A DNA stretch of 64,000 nucleotides from Leptospira terpstrae serovar Hualin str. LT 11-33 = ATCC 700639 (GCF_000332495.1 NZ_AOGW02000023.1:124001-188000); one strand, 5' to 3'; counted from the stretch's first letter, positions 36,282-45,217 are shown. The notes: generated from the sequence alone by a model not told the origin. Program-made: numbers and translations.

Positions 36282-38300
36282 TTAAACGAGAACTGGTTCT
36301 ACGGTAATGATGTCGATGATTTTCTCCATAATCGACATTAGATCATAATCTTTTGGTGTAAAGATTTCACGAATACCCATAGCTCTTAGTTCCTCAAAAT
36401 CGGATTCAGGAATGATTCCTCCAATCACAACAGGGATTTTTGCCTTGTAATGAGTGAGTTCATCAAACAATTGTTTCACGATTTCTTTGTGAGAACCAGA
36501 AAGAATAGAGAGTCCAATGACATTGGCATTTTCTTCCACGGCGGACTGTACTATCTCTTCCGGAGAAAGGCGAATTCCTGAATAAATCACATCAAAACCA
36601 CTATGTTTTGCAGAAACTGCAATCATCTCTGCTCCATTCGAATGGCCATCGAGACCTGGTTTTCCTACTACAATTTTTGGTCTATGTCCATTGGCTTTTG
36701 TAAAGGCTTCCACTTTTCCGCGAACAGTAGATACTTTATCATCTGACAAAAAGAGTTTTTGACCATCTACTCCAGTAGGTGGGTTGTATTCTCCATATAC
36801 TTCACGAAGAGCATCGGCCCATTCTCCTGTGGTTACAAGAGCTTTTGCACAAGCAATCGAGAAAGGCATAAGGTTTTTCCCGTCTTTTGCTGCTTGTTTT
36901 AAATCAGCTAATGATTTTTTTGCAGCCTCTGCGTTACGACGTGTTTTTGCTTCTGCCAATACGTTTAATGTTTGTTCTGCGGATTTTGGATCTACTTTAA
37001 AAATTCCGCCATCGGAGTCTGTCATCAGAGGGGATTTAATTCCGTCGGTCCATTTGTTTTTACCAACAATCACAAGTTCATTGGAATTGATTTTTGAAAG
37101 TCTCTCAGTTTGTGATTTCACAAGTTGAGATTTCATGTATCCATTCTCAATCGCAACAAGGGCTCCGCCCATATCGACGATTTTTTGAATTTCAAGTTTG
37201 GCTTCTTCTTTCAAAGCTTTTACTTTTGATTCAATGACTTTAGAACCTTCGAAGATGTCTGGGTATTCGAGTAGGTCTGTTTCGTAGGCAAGGACTTGTT
37301 GTAATCGTAGTGACCATTGTTGGTCCCAAGGTCTTGGAAGAGATAGTGCTTCGTTCCAAGCAGGAAGTTGTAATGCACGGCATCTTGCATTTCTGGAAAG
37401 TGTCACACCAAGTGATTCGATTAGAATTCTCCATGCGTTGTTTTCCGGTTGTTCTTCTGTAAGGCCAAGGGAGTTTACTTGCACTCCATAACGGAACACT
37501 CTGTACTTTGCCGTTTTGACTCCGTAACGTTCTTTGGTAATTTCTTCCCACATTTCAGTGAATGCGCGCATTTTGCACATTTCTTCTACAAAACGAATCC
37601 CTGCGTTGACAAAGAAGGAAATCCTGCCGACACACTGTTCAAATTCATCCGCTGTAAAACAATTTCTTTCTTTGATGGCATCTAACACGGCAATGGCTGT
37701 TGCTAAAGCAAAGGAAAGTTCTTGTACGGGAGTGGCACCTGCTTCTTGTAAGTGGTAAGAACAAATGTTAGATGGATTCCATTTTGGAATCTTGTGCAAA
37801 CTATACTCATACATATCCACGATGATTTTCATGGATTCCTTTGGAGGGTAAATGTAGGTTCCGCGTGCTAGATATTCTTTGATTAAATCATTTTGAGTGG
37901 TTCCATTGAGTTTCTCTAAAGGCACACCTCTTTCTTCTGCCAGCGCCACATATAGGGAAAGTAACCACATGGAAGTTCCATTGATGGTCATGGAGGTGTT
38001 CATCTCTTCAATCGGGATCTGGTCGAATAAAATACGAAAGTCTTCGAGAGAGTTGATAGGAACTCCCACCTTTCCGATTTCTGGGCGTGATACCTCGTGG
38101 TCGGAACTATAACCACACTGTGTTGGGAGATCAAATGCAATGGAAAGCCCTGTTTGGCCTTTAGAAAGGTTCTTTCTGTACAACTCATTGGAGGCTTTTG
38201 CATTGGTATGCCCTGCATAAGTCCTAAAAATCCATGGTTTGTCAGGTTTTCCCTGTCCATTCTCGTCCACGAGAAGGTAATCTTTTTTTTCGGCGGACAT
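36282..38300 (-). CDS. B12-dependent acyl-CoA mutase, closest in motifs to ethylmalonyl-CoA mutase (Ecm/MeaA)
   Basis: This 672-residue protein has the catalytic TIM-barrel region (RTYAGHTNAKASNELYR, then FDLPTQCGY) and a C-terminal B12-binding domain with DGHSNGAEM (the DxHxxG cobalamin motif) and SILSGSH. The sequence LFDQIPIEEMNTSMTING and the QLPAWNEALSLPRPWDQQW segment resemble Ecm from the ethylmalonyl-CoA pathway more than classical methylmalonyl-CoA mutase. Both domains are on one chain. Which substrate it uses cannot be settled by eye. No ccr was seen in the window. It is the first gene of a unit with meaB. Confidence 0.85.
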   Translation of the reverse strand: MSAEKKDYLLVDENGQGKPDKPWIFRTYAGHTNAKASNELYRKNLSKGQTGLSIAFDLPTQCGYSSDHEVSRPEIGKVGVPINSLEDFRILFDQIPIEEMNTSMTINGTSMWLLSLYVALAEERGVPLEKLNGTTQNDLIKEYLARGTYIYPPKESMKIIVDMYEYSLHKIPKWNPSNICSYHLQEAGATPVQELSFALATAIAVLDAIKERNCFTADEFEQCVGRISFFVNAGIRFVEEMCKMRAFTEMWEEITKERYGVKTAKYRVFRYGVQVNSLGLTEEQPENNAWRILIESLGVTLSRNARCRALQLPAWNEALSLPRPWDQQWSLRLQQVLAYETDLLEYPDIFEGSKVIESKVKALKEEAKLEIQKIVDMGGALVAIENGYMKSQLVKSQTERLSKINSNELVIVGKNKWTDGIKSPLMTDSDGGIFKVDPKSAEQTLNVLAEAKTRRNAEAAKKSLADLKQAAKDGKNLMPFSIACAKALVTTGEWADALREVYGEYNPPTGVDGQKLFLSDDKVSTVRGKVEAFTKANGHRPKIVVGKPGLDGHSNGAEMIAVSAKHSGFDVIYSGIRLSPEEIVQSAVEENANVIGLSILSGSHKEIVKQLFDELTHYKAKIPVVIGGIIPESDFEELRAMGIREIFTPKDYDLMSIMEKIIDIITVEPVLV

Positions 38301-38401
38301 TCTTTGCCTCGTTTTATAAATTCTATGTATAATTGAAAATCTTCTGGAATATTTTCACCTAAAAATTTATACAGGACTAGGCAATTTGAGCCTTTTCCAA
38401 G

Positions 38402-39733
38402 ATGCGCGACCCAAAACCTTTTTCACCACTTCCTTTCCTTTTTAGCATCTTACTCTTAAGTTTGGGCTTTGCACTGTTCTCTTATTTTAGACCTTTTCCT
38501 ACAACGGAAACAGAATGGGAGTTTTTGGCTAATATCAAGGCTGCTACCGAAGAAGGGGGACTCGTTTCCGCCAGAGAACCTCTCGCGATCTGGTTTGTTG
38601 TCGCATGGAAGAAACTTTTTGGGATGAATTATATCCCTTCCTTTCTTGTGTTAGCTGGAATTTTTTACAGTCTTTTCTTACATCTTTTTATGTTGTTGCT
38701 AAAGCAAGAAGAGTGGAAACGAAACCATTACCTTTTGGTCTACTTGGCAGCCTTTTTGCCTTTTTCGTACGGTTTCCCCACTTCCTATTTTACAGAAACA
38801 CTTTGCCTTGTATTTTTACTTTTAGTTTTTCTCACGTTTCGATTGGAAAAGATGACAGACCTTTTGGTTTTTCCTACTTTTACCGCTCTTGCCTTCTTTT
38901 CTAGTTTTATCATGTTCTATCTTGGGTTTACCTTCTTTGTCATCTTTACGGGAATTCGTGGATCTCGCAAAGCAGCCCAAAAAACATCAGTATTCTATAA
39001 AAAGAAAAATGTACCTTTTCTATTTTTACTTGGATACCTAGGATTTTTTATCCTCTCTCTCATTTACTTCTCTTATACAGATTTTTTTGGACGAAACTCC
39101 GTTGGATTTTTATTCAAAACTTGGTATTCTTCAGCACTTCTCATTCTATTCCCTCTTGTCGTTCTTGGAATTGGGCATGTCTTATTAAAAACAGAAAAAG
39201 AATTAAATACCATCACTGCTTCCATTATACTTGTACTTTGTATTGCAGGTTCTATTTATTTTGTTTTCAAAAACTTAAAATCAGCGGATAAAGAACCATG
39301 GGATCTACAATCCAAAAATCTTACCAAAGCATTTGGACAAGCTCTCATTTTAAAATCAGATCCTATTTATTTACCGAAGGAATTTTCCTTTGCTTTTTAT
39401 TTTCAAACAGGTACTAAAACCAAATACATACGGGAAGACAAAGTTACCGATAAATCGTTTTTGTATGTGGATGGAATTTGGAACCAAGACATCCAATTGA
39501 TACAGAAGTCAGGACTCTTCCGACGTAACTCTAGATCTTTTGCTATCGTACCTATTAGTGAAGATGATGTTCTCATCCAAAGAGCAACGGCTGAAAAAAT
39601 TAAAAATGAGAAGAGTTTGCAGTTTATCGCTAAAAAAGTGGAAGATGCATGGCTTGGAACTGCCACAAAACATCCATTTGATGTTTATACAGCCGGATTA
39701 CAGAAAAAATTTGGATATTTAACTTTTTATTAA
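38402..39733 (+). CDS. polytopic membrane protein, unknown
   Basis: This 443-residue protein has about nine membrane helices (starting at 11-30) and a C-terminal domain of about 140 residues (from about 300) that is soluble and mixed alpha/beta. The layout recalls membrane glycosyltransferases or O-antigen ligase-like proteins, but no motif is conserved enough to name it. It has an N-terminus of short basic residues and a hydrophobic helix. It is divergent from the mutase gene. Confidence 0.7.
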   Translation: MRDPKPFSPLPFLFSILLLSLGFALFSYFRPFPTTETEWEFLANIKAATEEGGLVSAREPLAIWFVVAWKKLFGMNYIPSFLVLAGIFYSLFLHLFMLLLKQEEWKRNHYLLVYLAAFLPFSYGFPTSYFTETLCLVFLLLVFLTFRLEKMTDLLVFPTFTALAFFSSFIMFYLGFTFFVIFTGIRGSRKAAQKTSVFYKKKNVPFLFLLGYLGFFILSLIYFSYTDFFGRNSVGFLFKTWYSSALLILFPLVVLGIGHVLLKTEKELNTITASIILVLCIAGSIYFVFKNLKSADKEPWDLQSKNLTKAFGQALILKSDPIYLPKEFSFAFYFQTGTKTKYIREDKVTDKSFLYVDGIWNQDIQLIQKSGLFRRNSRSFAIVPISEDDVLIQRATAEKIKNEKSLQFIAKKVEDAWLGTATKHPFDVYTAGLQKKFGYLTFY

Positions 39734-39743
39734 ATCAAAAGTT

Positions 39744-40379
39744 TTAAGAACTAAAATCTTTATAATAACGTTTGACTTTGTTTACGTATTTTTGTGTTTC
39801 TTCGTAAGGAGGAATGCCTTTATACCGTTTGACTGCCCCAGGTCCGGCATTGTAAGCTGCGATCGCTTTTTCAGGATCTTTGAACTCTTTCATAAGCCCT
39901 TTTAAAAACTTCACTCCACCACCGATATTATCTTCAGGATCAAAGGGATCAGTCACTCCTAAAGATTCCGCAGTTTCTGGCATCAGTTGCATAAGTCCCA
40001 TAGCCCCTTTCGGTGATACGGCTTTGGGTTTAAAATCCGATTCTGCTTTGACCATGGCTTTAACCAAATTGGGATCCATCCCTTGGGATTTGGCAATGGA
40101 TTCAATGGTTCCTAAGATATCATTTGGTTTAGTGTTTCTACCTGCCTGTGAGGAAGTAGGGAATTGCGATTTAGATTCTTCCGGGAAAGGGAGTGTGATG
40201 GAATCTACTGGGTTTGGATTCGAGGAAGAGGTTGGATTTCCGGATTGTTTTGTCTGGTTCCATTCTCTTTCCAAAACATCGGGAAAGGAAACGAGAGACT
40301 TGGGATTTTCCGAAAGTTTGGATAGGGACTCCATCCGATTCAACACAGAAGATACAGAAGGAATATCAGTCAATCTCAC
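39744..40379 (-). CDS. lytic transglycosylase (SLT domain)
   Basis: This 211-residue protein has an SLT domain in its C-terminal half: VKAMVKAESDFKPKAVSPKGA with the catalytic Glu, GLMQLMPETAESLGV, and AYNAGPGAVKRYKGIPPYEE. Such enzymes cleave peptidoglycan between MurNAc and GlcNAc. There is no signal peptide; the N-terminal 100 residues are polar and low-complexity. It may be exported by the flagellar route or act in a special setting, but that is inferred. Confidence 0.88.
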   Translation of the reverse strand: MRLTDIPSVSSVLNRMESLSKLSENPKSLVSFPDVLEREWNQTKQSGNPTSSSNPNPVDSITLPFPEESKSQFPTSSQAGRNTKPNDILGTIESIAKSQGMDPNLVKAMVKAESDFKPKAVSPKGAMGLMQLMPETAESLGVTDPFDPEDNIGGGVKFLKGLMKEFKDPEKAIAAYNAGPGAVKRYKGIPPYEETQKYVNKVKRYYKDFSS

Positions 40380-40430
40380 AACTTAAAGATCGACAAAGAT
40401 GGGGAAAACTAAAGAAAAAAATATGTCTCA

Positions 40431-40814
40431 TTAGCCCACTGAAGGGTTGATGGATTGTAGATCTCTGAGGGAGAGGGGTTTTACAAGGTAACCTTTTACA
40501 TTTTTGAATTCTGCAGAACGGGCCTTGTCAGTGGGGTCAATGGAAGAGGTAAGGATATAGATGGGAAGTTTGGCATATTTGGGGTGTTTGCTTATGGCAT
40601 TTAAAAATTCCCAGCCATCCATGACGGGCATATTCAAATCTAAAAATAACATATCGGGGTCCACACTTCCGTCTAGGAGCGCATGGAGAGCTTCCTCTCC
40701 ATTTTGGAATCCATGAATTTCGTCCGCAAAAGAAAATTTCTCCATCAAAGTTTTGATGAGAAATGTTGTAATCACATCATCTTCAACTAGATAAATCATA
40801 CTTAATTGTTTCAT
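40431..40814 (-). CDS. single-domain response regulator
   Basis: This 127-residue protein is a stand-alone receiver domain with the acidic pair at the start (LVEDD), a phospho-accepting Asp in FLDLNMPVMDGWEF near residue 63, and the conserved Lys in YLVKPLS. It has no output domain, so it acts by protein contact or as a phosphate sink. No cognate kinase is adjacent. The orphan kinase at 2196-4520 is a possible partner but nothing links them. Confidence 0.93.
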   Translation of the reverse strand: MKQLSMIYLVEDDVITTFLIKTLMEKFSFADEIHGFQNGEEALHALLDGSVDPDMLFLDLNMPVMDGWEFLNAISKHPKYAKLPIYILTSSIDPTDKARSAEFKNVKGYLVKPLSLRDLQSINPSVG

Positions 40815-40879
40815 AAATTACGAATAGAGCCGAGCGTATTTTCTGGAAAAAGAAAAAGAAAGCAAGAAATAAACCATCT

Positions 40880-42283
40880 TTAAAGAGTATGGGGTGAAGT
40901 TAAAATTTCAGGCCTAAGGATTTCTTTTAATTTTTTTTCTTCTAAGAGACCAAGTTCAAGAACAATAGATTCCACCGATCGGTTCTCTAGAAGGGCTTTC
41001 TTTGCTACAAGGGTTGCATTTTCGTACCCAATGTACGGATTCAGGGCCGTGGCAAGACCTGCCGAATTTTTCACTCGAGATTCTAAAAGTTCCCGATTGG
41101 CCGTGATTCCATTGATACAATTAATCTCTAATGTTTTGCAACCGGCTGTTAGGTGTTCAATGCTTTTGAATAGACTATGAGCAATGATTGGTTCGAAAGC
41201 ATTCAATTGGAGTTGTCCAGCTTCTGCAGCCATGGTGATAGTGATATCGTTACCAATCACTTCATAGGCAATTTGATTGACTACTTCTGGAATGATGGGA
41301 TTTACTTTGCCTGGCATAATGGAAGAACCTGCCGCCTTTGCGGGAAGATTGATTTCGTTAAACCCACCTTGTGGCCCACTAGAAAGAAGTCTTAAGTCAT
41401 TACATACCTTCGAAAGTTTAGTCGCAATCCGTTTGAGTACTCCTGATAACTGGACAAAGGCTCCGGTGTCTTGTGTGGCCTCGATTAAATTTGGTGCTGC
41501 GATTAGACTAAGGCCTGTATCATTGGATAAAATATCAGTGACAATTTGTGAATATCGAAAGTCAGTATTGATTCCCGTTCCAATGGCAGTGGCACCTAAA
41601 TTGATTTCCCCAATGAGAGAGGTTGCTTCTTTTAACCTACTAATATCTTCACCTAACATTACTTCGTAGGTGGAAAATTCTTGTCCCAAAGTCATTGGAA
41701 CCGCATCTTGTAATTGGGTTCTTCCAATTTTTAGGATATCTTTGAACTCTTCTGATTTTTTGCGAAAAGAGGTTTGGAGTTCCTCCATAGCCTTAAGTAA
41801 TCCTTTGATAGCAAACACTGCTGCAACCTTGATGGAAGTGGGATAAACATCATTTGTACTTTGTGACATGTTGACGTCATTTAAAGGATGTAAATGTTCA
41901 TATTCTCCTTTTCGAAATCCGTTCATTTCCAGAGCAATATTTGTGATTACTTCATTGGCATTCATGTTTGTAGAAGTACCTGCACCGCCTTGGATTACAT
42001 CCACAACAAACTCGGAATGAAATTCTCCCGCAAGAATCCGATCGCAGGCATCGGTAATCATTTTTGTTTTTTCCTTTGAGAGTTGGCCCAGTTGCAAATT
42101 GGCTTTGGCTGCTGCCTTTTTAATATAGGCCAAGGCACTCACTAAGTTAGGATAGGTTCCGATCGTTTTTCTGGTAATGGGGTAGTTTTCTAAGGCTCGC
42201 AAGGTATGGATGCCCCAATAGGCAAGAGCGGGGAGATCTCGTTCCCCCAAAAGGTCGTGTTCTCTACGCGTGGATTCGTTCAT
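40880..42283 (-). CDS. aspA: aspartate ammonia-lyase
   Basis: This 467-residue protein belongs to the fumarase/aspartase superfamily, with the signature GSSIMPGKVNP near 316 and an N-terminal HTLRALENYPIT typical of aspartase. MSQSTNDVYPTS also fits. It converts L-aspartate to fumarate plus ammonia. Class II fumarase is a close relative, but the N-terminal ALENYPIT favours AspA. It faces a divergent small exported-protein gene. Confidence 0.9.
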   Translation of the reverse strand: MNESTRREHDLLGERDLPALAYWGIHTLRALENYPITRKTIGTYPNLVSALAYIKKAAAKANLQLGQLSKEKTKMITDACDRILAGEFHSEFVVDVIQGGAGTSTNMNANEVITNIALEMNGFRKGEYEHLHPLNDVNMSQSTNDVYPTSIKVAAVFAIKGLLKAMEELQTSFRKKSEEFKDILKIGRTQLQDAVPMTLGQEFSTYEVMLGEDISRLKEATSLIGEINLGATAIGTGINTDFRYSQIVTDILSNDTGLSLIAAPNLIEATQDTGAFVQLSGVLKRIATKLSKVCNDLRLLSSGPQGGFNEINLPAKAAGSSIMPGKVNPIIPEVVNQIAYEVIGNDITITMAAEAGQLQLNAFEPIIAHSLFKSIEHLTAGCKTLEINCINGITANRELLESRVKNSAGLATALNPYIGYENATLVAKKALLENRSVESIVLELGLLEEKKLKEILRPEILTSPHTL

Positions 42284-42348
42284 AGTTTCCTAAATTCTCT
42301 TGGATAGGACGAAAGATACTCGACCAAATCCAATTGGGAAGAAGATTT

Positions 42349-42705
42349 ATGTTGCCGATGTTTAAAATCAGATTTTTGCTCTTCCCTCTAATCTTTTTCA
42401 ATTTCCTCTTTACGCTGGTAGCAAAGGAAAAACAGCCAACGGGAGTTTCTTGCAAACAAAAAGAAGAAACCGTGAAAACCATTTTCCAACTATTACCTGA
42501 ATCGGAAAAATCTTGTCACGATATTGCCAAACTTGTGCTTACCGAAGAAGATGAGGAAGGCGAAAAATTGGACAAAGAGTATTCCGAACTTTTTTTGAAA
42601 GTATGCGAACTCAAACGGAAAAAACTTTCCTTAGAAGAAATACGTGAAAACCTTGGGATCGCAAAACAATGTGCCATTGCGGTAAACGTATCGAAAAAGA
42701 ATTGA
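42349..42705 (+). CDS. small exported protein, unknown
   Basis: The frame is open from a TTG at 42334, but the ATG at 42349 follows a GGGAAGAAG ribosome-binding site and gives 118 residues; the ATG at 42358 is also possible. The N-terminus has a hydrophobic signal (about 8-24). The mature part is charged, with five cysteines (for example SCKQKEETV and EKSCHDIAK). No family is recognised. It precedes the SH3-domain lipoprotein by 37 bp. Confidence 0.65.
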   Translation: MLPMFKIRFLLFPLIFFNFLFTLVAKEKQPTGVSCKQKEETVKTIFQLLPESEKSCHDIAKLVLTEEDEEGEKLDKEYSELFLKVCELKRKKLSLEEIRENLGIAKQCAIAVNVSKKN

Positions 42706-42742
42706 TTCTTTGGGAGTTTGGTTTATCCTTCTCGCAAGTTTT

Positions 42743-43423
42743 ATGCTAAAATACTATACAGTTCTTTTTATCTTCCTTGTCCCAATGGCTCTCCTCCCAT
42801 GTGACCCTTTCCCTTCTAAAACATTAACACCTATCGACCATTCGTCGAAAGAGAAAAGTTTTAATGAGTTTAAAAACAAATTCCAGAAGATTCTGAAATC
42901 CAAAGACCGAAAAGCTTTGGAAGAGGTTATCGATAAGGACATTCATTTTTCTTTTGGTGGAGAAGCTGGGAAAAAGGATTTTTTAAAATCATTCCAACTA
43001 ACAGAAAAACCATCTTCCTCTAACTTTTGGGAACTAATGGAAGAAGTTGTCAAATTAGGTTTTCGCCAGAACAAAGAAGGGCAAATGGTTGCCCCTTATT
43101 TCTTTGAAACCTTTCCAGGTGATTATGACCCCTTCACTCATTATTTGGTCATTGGAAAGAATGTGAATGTTAGAGAAGATGCTACCAAAGAATCAAAATC
43201 AATCGCACAGCTTAGTTACCAAATTGTGAGAGCAGAAGCAGATGATTTGGATGGCCGGCGACTCGAAAAAGAAAGCAATTGTAATTGGAAAAAGATTTGT
43301 ACTCCACAAGGGAAACCTGGGTATGTTTGTGATCGGTTTTTACGTAGTCCTCTGGACTACAGAGCATTCTTTGAAAAAAAGAAAAACAATTGGGTTCTCA
43401 CTATCTTTATTGTAGGCGATTGA
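42743..43423 (+). CDS. lipoprotein with SH3-like domain
   Basis: The frame is open from a TTG at 42710; the ATG at 42743 gives a signal peptide ending MALLPC, a lipobox, for a 226-residue lipoprotein. The middle resembles the DUF4440/NTF2-like segments of lipoproteins (LEEVIDKDIHFSFGGE). The region around 140-205 is a bacterial SH3-like domain (YLVIGKNVNVREDATKESKS), then CTPQGKPGYVCDRFLRS. SH3 domains of this type bind cell wall or proteins. No partner is visible. Confidence 0.75.
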   Translation: MLKYYTVLFIFLVPMALLPCDPFPSKTLTPIDHSSKEKSFNEFKNKFQKILKSKDRKALEEVIDKDIHFSFGGEAGKKDFLKSFQLTEKPSSSNFWELMEEVVKLGFRQNKEGQMVAPYFFETFPGDYDPFTHYLVIGKNVNVREDATKESKSIAQLSYQIVRAEADDLDGRRLEKESNCNWKKICTPQGKPGYVCDRFLRSPLDYRAFFEKKKNNWVLTIFIVGD

Positions 43424-43515
43424 CCGCTGTTAATTAAAGATTTCCTATAGTTTTTTCTTGAAACACAAGTATGGATGATTTAGATTTGGTGAAACCATTA
43501 TCCAAGGAAACATTT

Positions 43516-43896
43516 ATGTTAAAAAAATTACTTTTTGTTGCTTTAGCGTTTTCGCTAACTAACTGCTTGATCTTAAATCCTGCAGGTGCAACGATCGATC
43601 GCGAAAAAGGTTCTGTTGTGGCTTCCCGAATCACAGATGCGGCGATCCAAACGGATCTAATCAATTCTACTGTTTTGGCAGGAAGAGCTAGTGTTTCAAT
43701 TCTCAGTTTGCTTGCGGCAGATATTGCTAATATTGATTCTGCAAAGTACTATGTAAAAGCAGATGTGGATCAGTGTGTTTCTGAGATTCAAGGGTTCAAA
43801 GGTTTTTTACTCGGGTCTACAATCACTAATATCATTTCTTGCCAAGATTTGAAAACCGATGGTTATCTCACAGGAGACCCATTCCCAACTTTCTAA
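43516..43896 (+). CDS. TIGR04452-like Leptospira lipoprotein
   Basis: The ATG at 43516 is chosen over 43471 because AAGGAAA precedes it and a signal peptide follows at once: MLKKLLFVALAFSLTNC. The 126-residue lipoprotein continues with a Gly/Ala/Ser/Ile-rich helical body and two further cysteines. The pattern GATIDREKGSVVASRITDAA is what I associate with the TIGR04452 lipoprotein family of Leptospira; recognition is from memory. Function is unknown. Confidence 0.75.
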   Translation: MLKKLLFVALAFSLTNCLILNPAGATIDREKGSVVASRITDAAIQTDLINSTVLAGRASVSILSLLAADIANIDSAKYYVKADVDQCVSEIQGFKGFLLGSTITNIISCQDLKTDGYLTGDPFPTF

Positions 43897-43910
43897 TCTA
43901 AATTTTGTTA

Positions 43911-43941
43911 TTCCCTGCCTCTTTTTTTCAGAGGTAGGGAA
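43911..43941 (+). terminator. hairpin after the lipoprotein gene
   Basis: Arms TTCCCTGCCTCT and AGAGGTAGGGAA (one G-U pair) enclose a TTTTTTC loop, 14 nt after the stop codon. There is no downstream U tract. The 3' arm overlaps the -35 element of the following promoter. Confidence 0.45.
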
Positions 43942-43965
43942 CTCTCCCTCGATCTTCCGGGTCAT
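43938..43965 (+). promoter_or_regulatory. ECF-type promoter candidate
   Basis: GGAACT (43938-43943) is followed by about 17 nt and GTCATA (43961-43966). This is the GGAAC...GTC pattern of extracytoplasmic-function sigma factors. It is 27 bp before the Spy-like gene, whose neighbour is an ECF sigma gene, so autoregulation is likely but inferred. Confidence 0.55.
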
Positions 43966-43992
43966 ATACGCCAAACAAACAAGGAAGGTTTT

Positions 43993-44445
43993 ATGATCTC
44001 TCTCAAACGAGTTTTAAAAATTACAACAACGGTCGGTCTTGTATCGATTATGGCATTTGCTTTTGGAAATTGCCGTGGGCATAAAGATTTCGAAAAACGA
44101 ATTGAATGGGTAGCTTCAAAACTTACATCCAAACTCGATTTGGATGATGCTCAAAAAGCTAAACTGGAAACCATCAAAGCGGAACTCATTGCCAAACACA
44201 AGGAAATGAAACCAAAACAGGAATCTTGGGCGAAAGAAATGGCTACCCAAATTCGGGCTGAAAAAATAGACACAAAGTTATTGGATAAAATGAGTATAGA
44301 AAGAGAAGCTCGCCACCAAGAGATGCGTAAGTTTTTTCAAACCAAACTTGTAGAATTCCATGCGGTTTTAAAACCAGAACAAAGGGAAAAATTTGCAGAT
44401 CTAGTGGAACGTTTCGCAAGTCGCCACCAACCACCGGAAGAGTAA
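43993..44445 (+). CDS. Spy/CnrX-like periplasmic metal- or stress-sensing lipoprotein
   Basis: This 150-residue protein has a signal segment ending AFAFGNC, a lipobox, then a helical body with LDLDDAQKAKLETIKAEL and LKPEQREKFADLVERF, the LTxxQ-like pair of the Spy/CpxP/CnrX family. Several histidines (HKEMKPK, REARHQEM, SRHQPPEE) could bind metal. An ECF sigma and a one-helix protein follow. In CnrYXH the X protein is a periplasmic sensor with the same fold; the homology of the unit is inferred. AAGGAAGG is the ribosome-binding site. Confidence 0.8.
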   Translation: MISLKRVLKITTTVGLVSIMAFAFGNCRGHKDFEKRIEWVASKLTSKLDLDDAQKAKLETIKAELIAKHKEMKPKQESWAKEMATQIRAEKIDTKLLDKMSIEREARHQEMRKFFQTKLVEFHAVLKPEQREKFADLVERFASRHQPPEE

Positions 44446-44448
44446 ACA

Positions 44449-44973
44449 ATGCCAGAGTTTGACTTCGAAACAGTAGTCAAAGAAACCAAATATTTGGTAC
44501 TTAAAACGGTCGGTGACACTCTCATCGACCGTTTTGATGATGCTACAGAAGATGTAGTTCAGGAAGTATACTTTCGTGCTTTTAAATCTTTGGAGAAAGG
44601 TGGTTTTGATGGAAGGTCTAAAATTTCTACTTGGATCTACACCATAGCTCGTAACGAAGCATTACGTTTGAATGAAAAACGATTGCGAGAAGAAGAGAAA
44701 GCAAAAAGGTACTTAGTAAAAAACAAAGTCCAACTTTCGGGACAAAGGGAAGAGGCTAGATGGGAAAAAGAAGAATGGATCGAATCCATGCTTGACAGGA
44801 TCCCTGAAGTGTATCGCCAAACCTTACGTCTCTATTTGTCTGGCAATACGATGGAAGAAATTGCGAAGGAATTAGAGATCCAACAGGGAACAGTGAAGTC
44901 ACGTTTGTTTCGTACCAAAGAATGGATCCGCAAACACATACCAGGAGGGAAAAATGAATTCCAAGAATCCTAA
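44449..44973 (+). CDS. ECF-family RNA polymerase sigma factor
   Basis: This 174-residue protein has a sigma-2 region (DATEDVVQEVYFRAFKSLEKG, then STWIYTIARNEALRLN) and a sigma-4 region with IPEVYRQTLRLYLSGNTMEEIA followed by EIQQGTVKSRLFRTKEWI. It begins 3 nt after the Spy-like gene and overlaps the downstream one-helix gene by 20 bp. It probably directs transcription from the GGAAC/GTC promoter upstream of this unit. Confidence 0.93.
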   Translation: MPEFDFETVVKETKYLVLKTVGDTLIDRFDDATEDVVQEVYFRAFKSLEKGGFDGRSKISTWIYTIARNEALRLNEKRLREEEKAKRYLVKNKVQLSGQREEARWEKEEWIESMLDRIPEVYRQTLRLYLSGNTMEEIAKELEIQQGTVKSRLFRTKEWIRKHIPGGKNEFQES

Positions 44974-45217
44974 AAAATGGGAACAACTATTGAATGATTC
45001 TGATTTTGAATTACGATTGGTAAGACAAACCAAAGCTAGAATCAGAACAGAGAAGACAAAACGAAAAATTTATGTCGCTTTAGCTACCTCTTGTTTAGCC
45101 TTTTCCCTATTATTTTTCAATGAGTGGATCATCGAACCAAGTGAACTATCAACTAATGTCCATTATCTGGTAGACGAACTAAGTTCAGAATCGATTGTGA
45201 GTCTGAGTATGGATTGA
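44954..45217 (+). CDS. one-helix membrane protein, candidate anti-sigma factor
   Basis: This 87-residue protein has a charged cytoplasmic N-terminus (about 40 residues), one membrane helix (about 35-55, IYVALATSCLAFSLLFF) and a short extracytoplasmic tail. Size and layout match CnrY-type anti-sigma factors (about 95 residues, one helix). The gene overlaps the ECF sigma gene by 20 bp. The role is inferred from position and shape, because no sequence motif is clear. Confidence 0.65.
   Translation: MNSKNPKKWEQLLNDSDFELRLVRQTKARIRTEKTKRKIYVALATSCLAFSLLFFNEWIIEPSELSTNVHYLVDELSSESIVSLSMD

Noticed and set aside
38301..38401. Cobalamin riboswitch before the B12 mutase
   Set aside because: The intergenic region is only 101 bp and contains no B12-box-like sequence or suitable stems that I could recognise.
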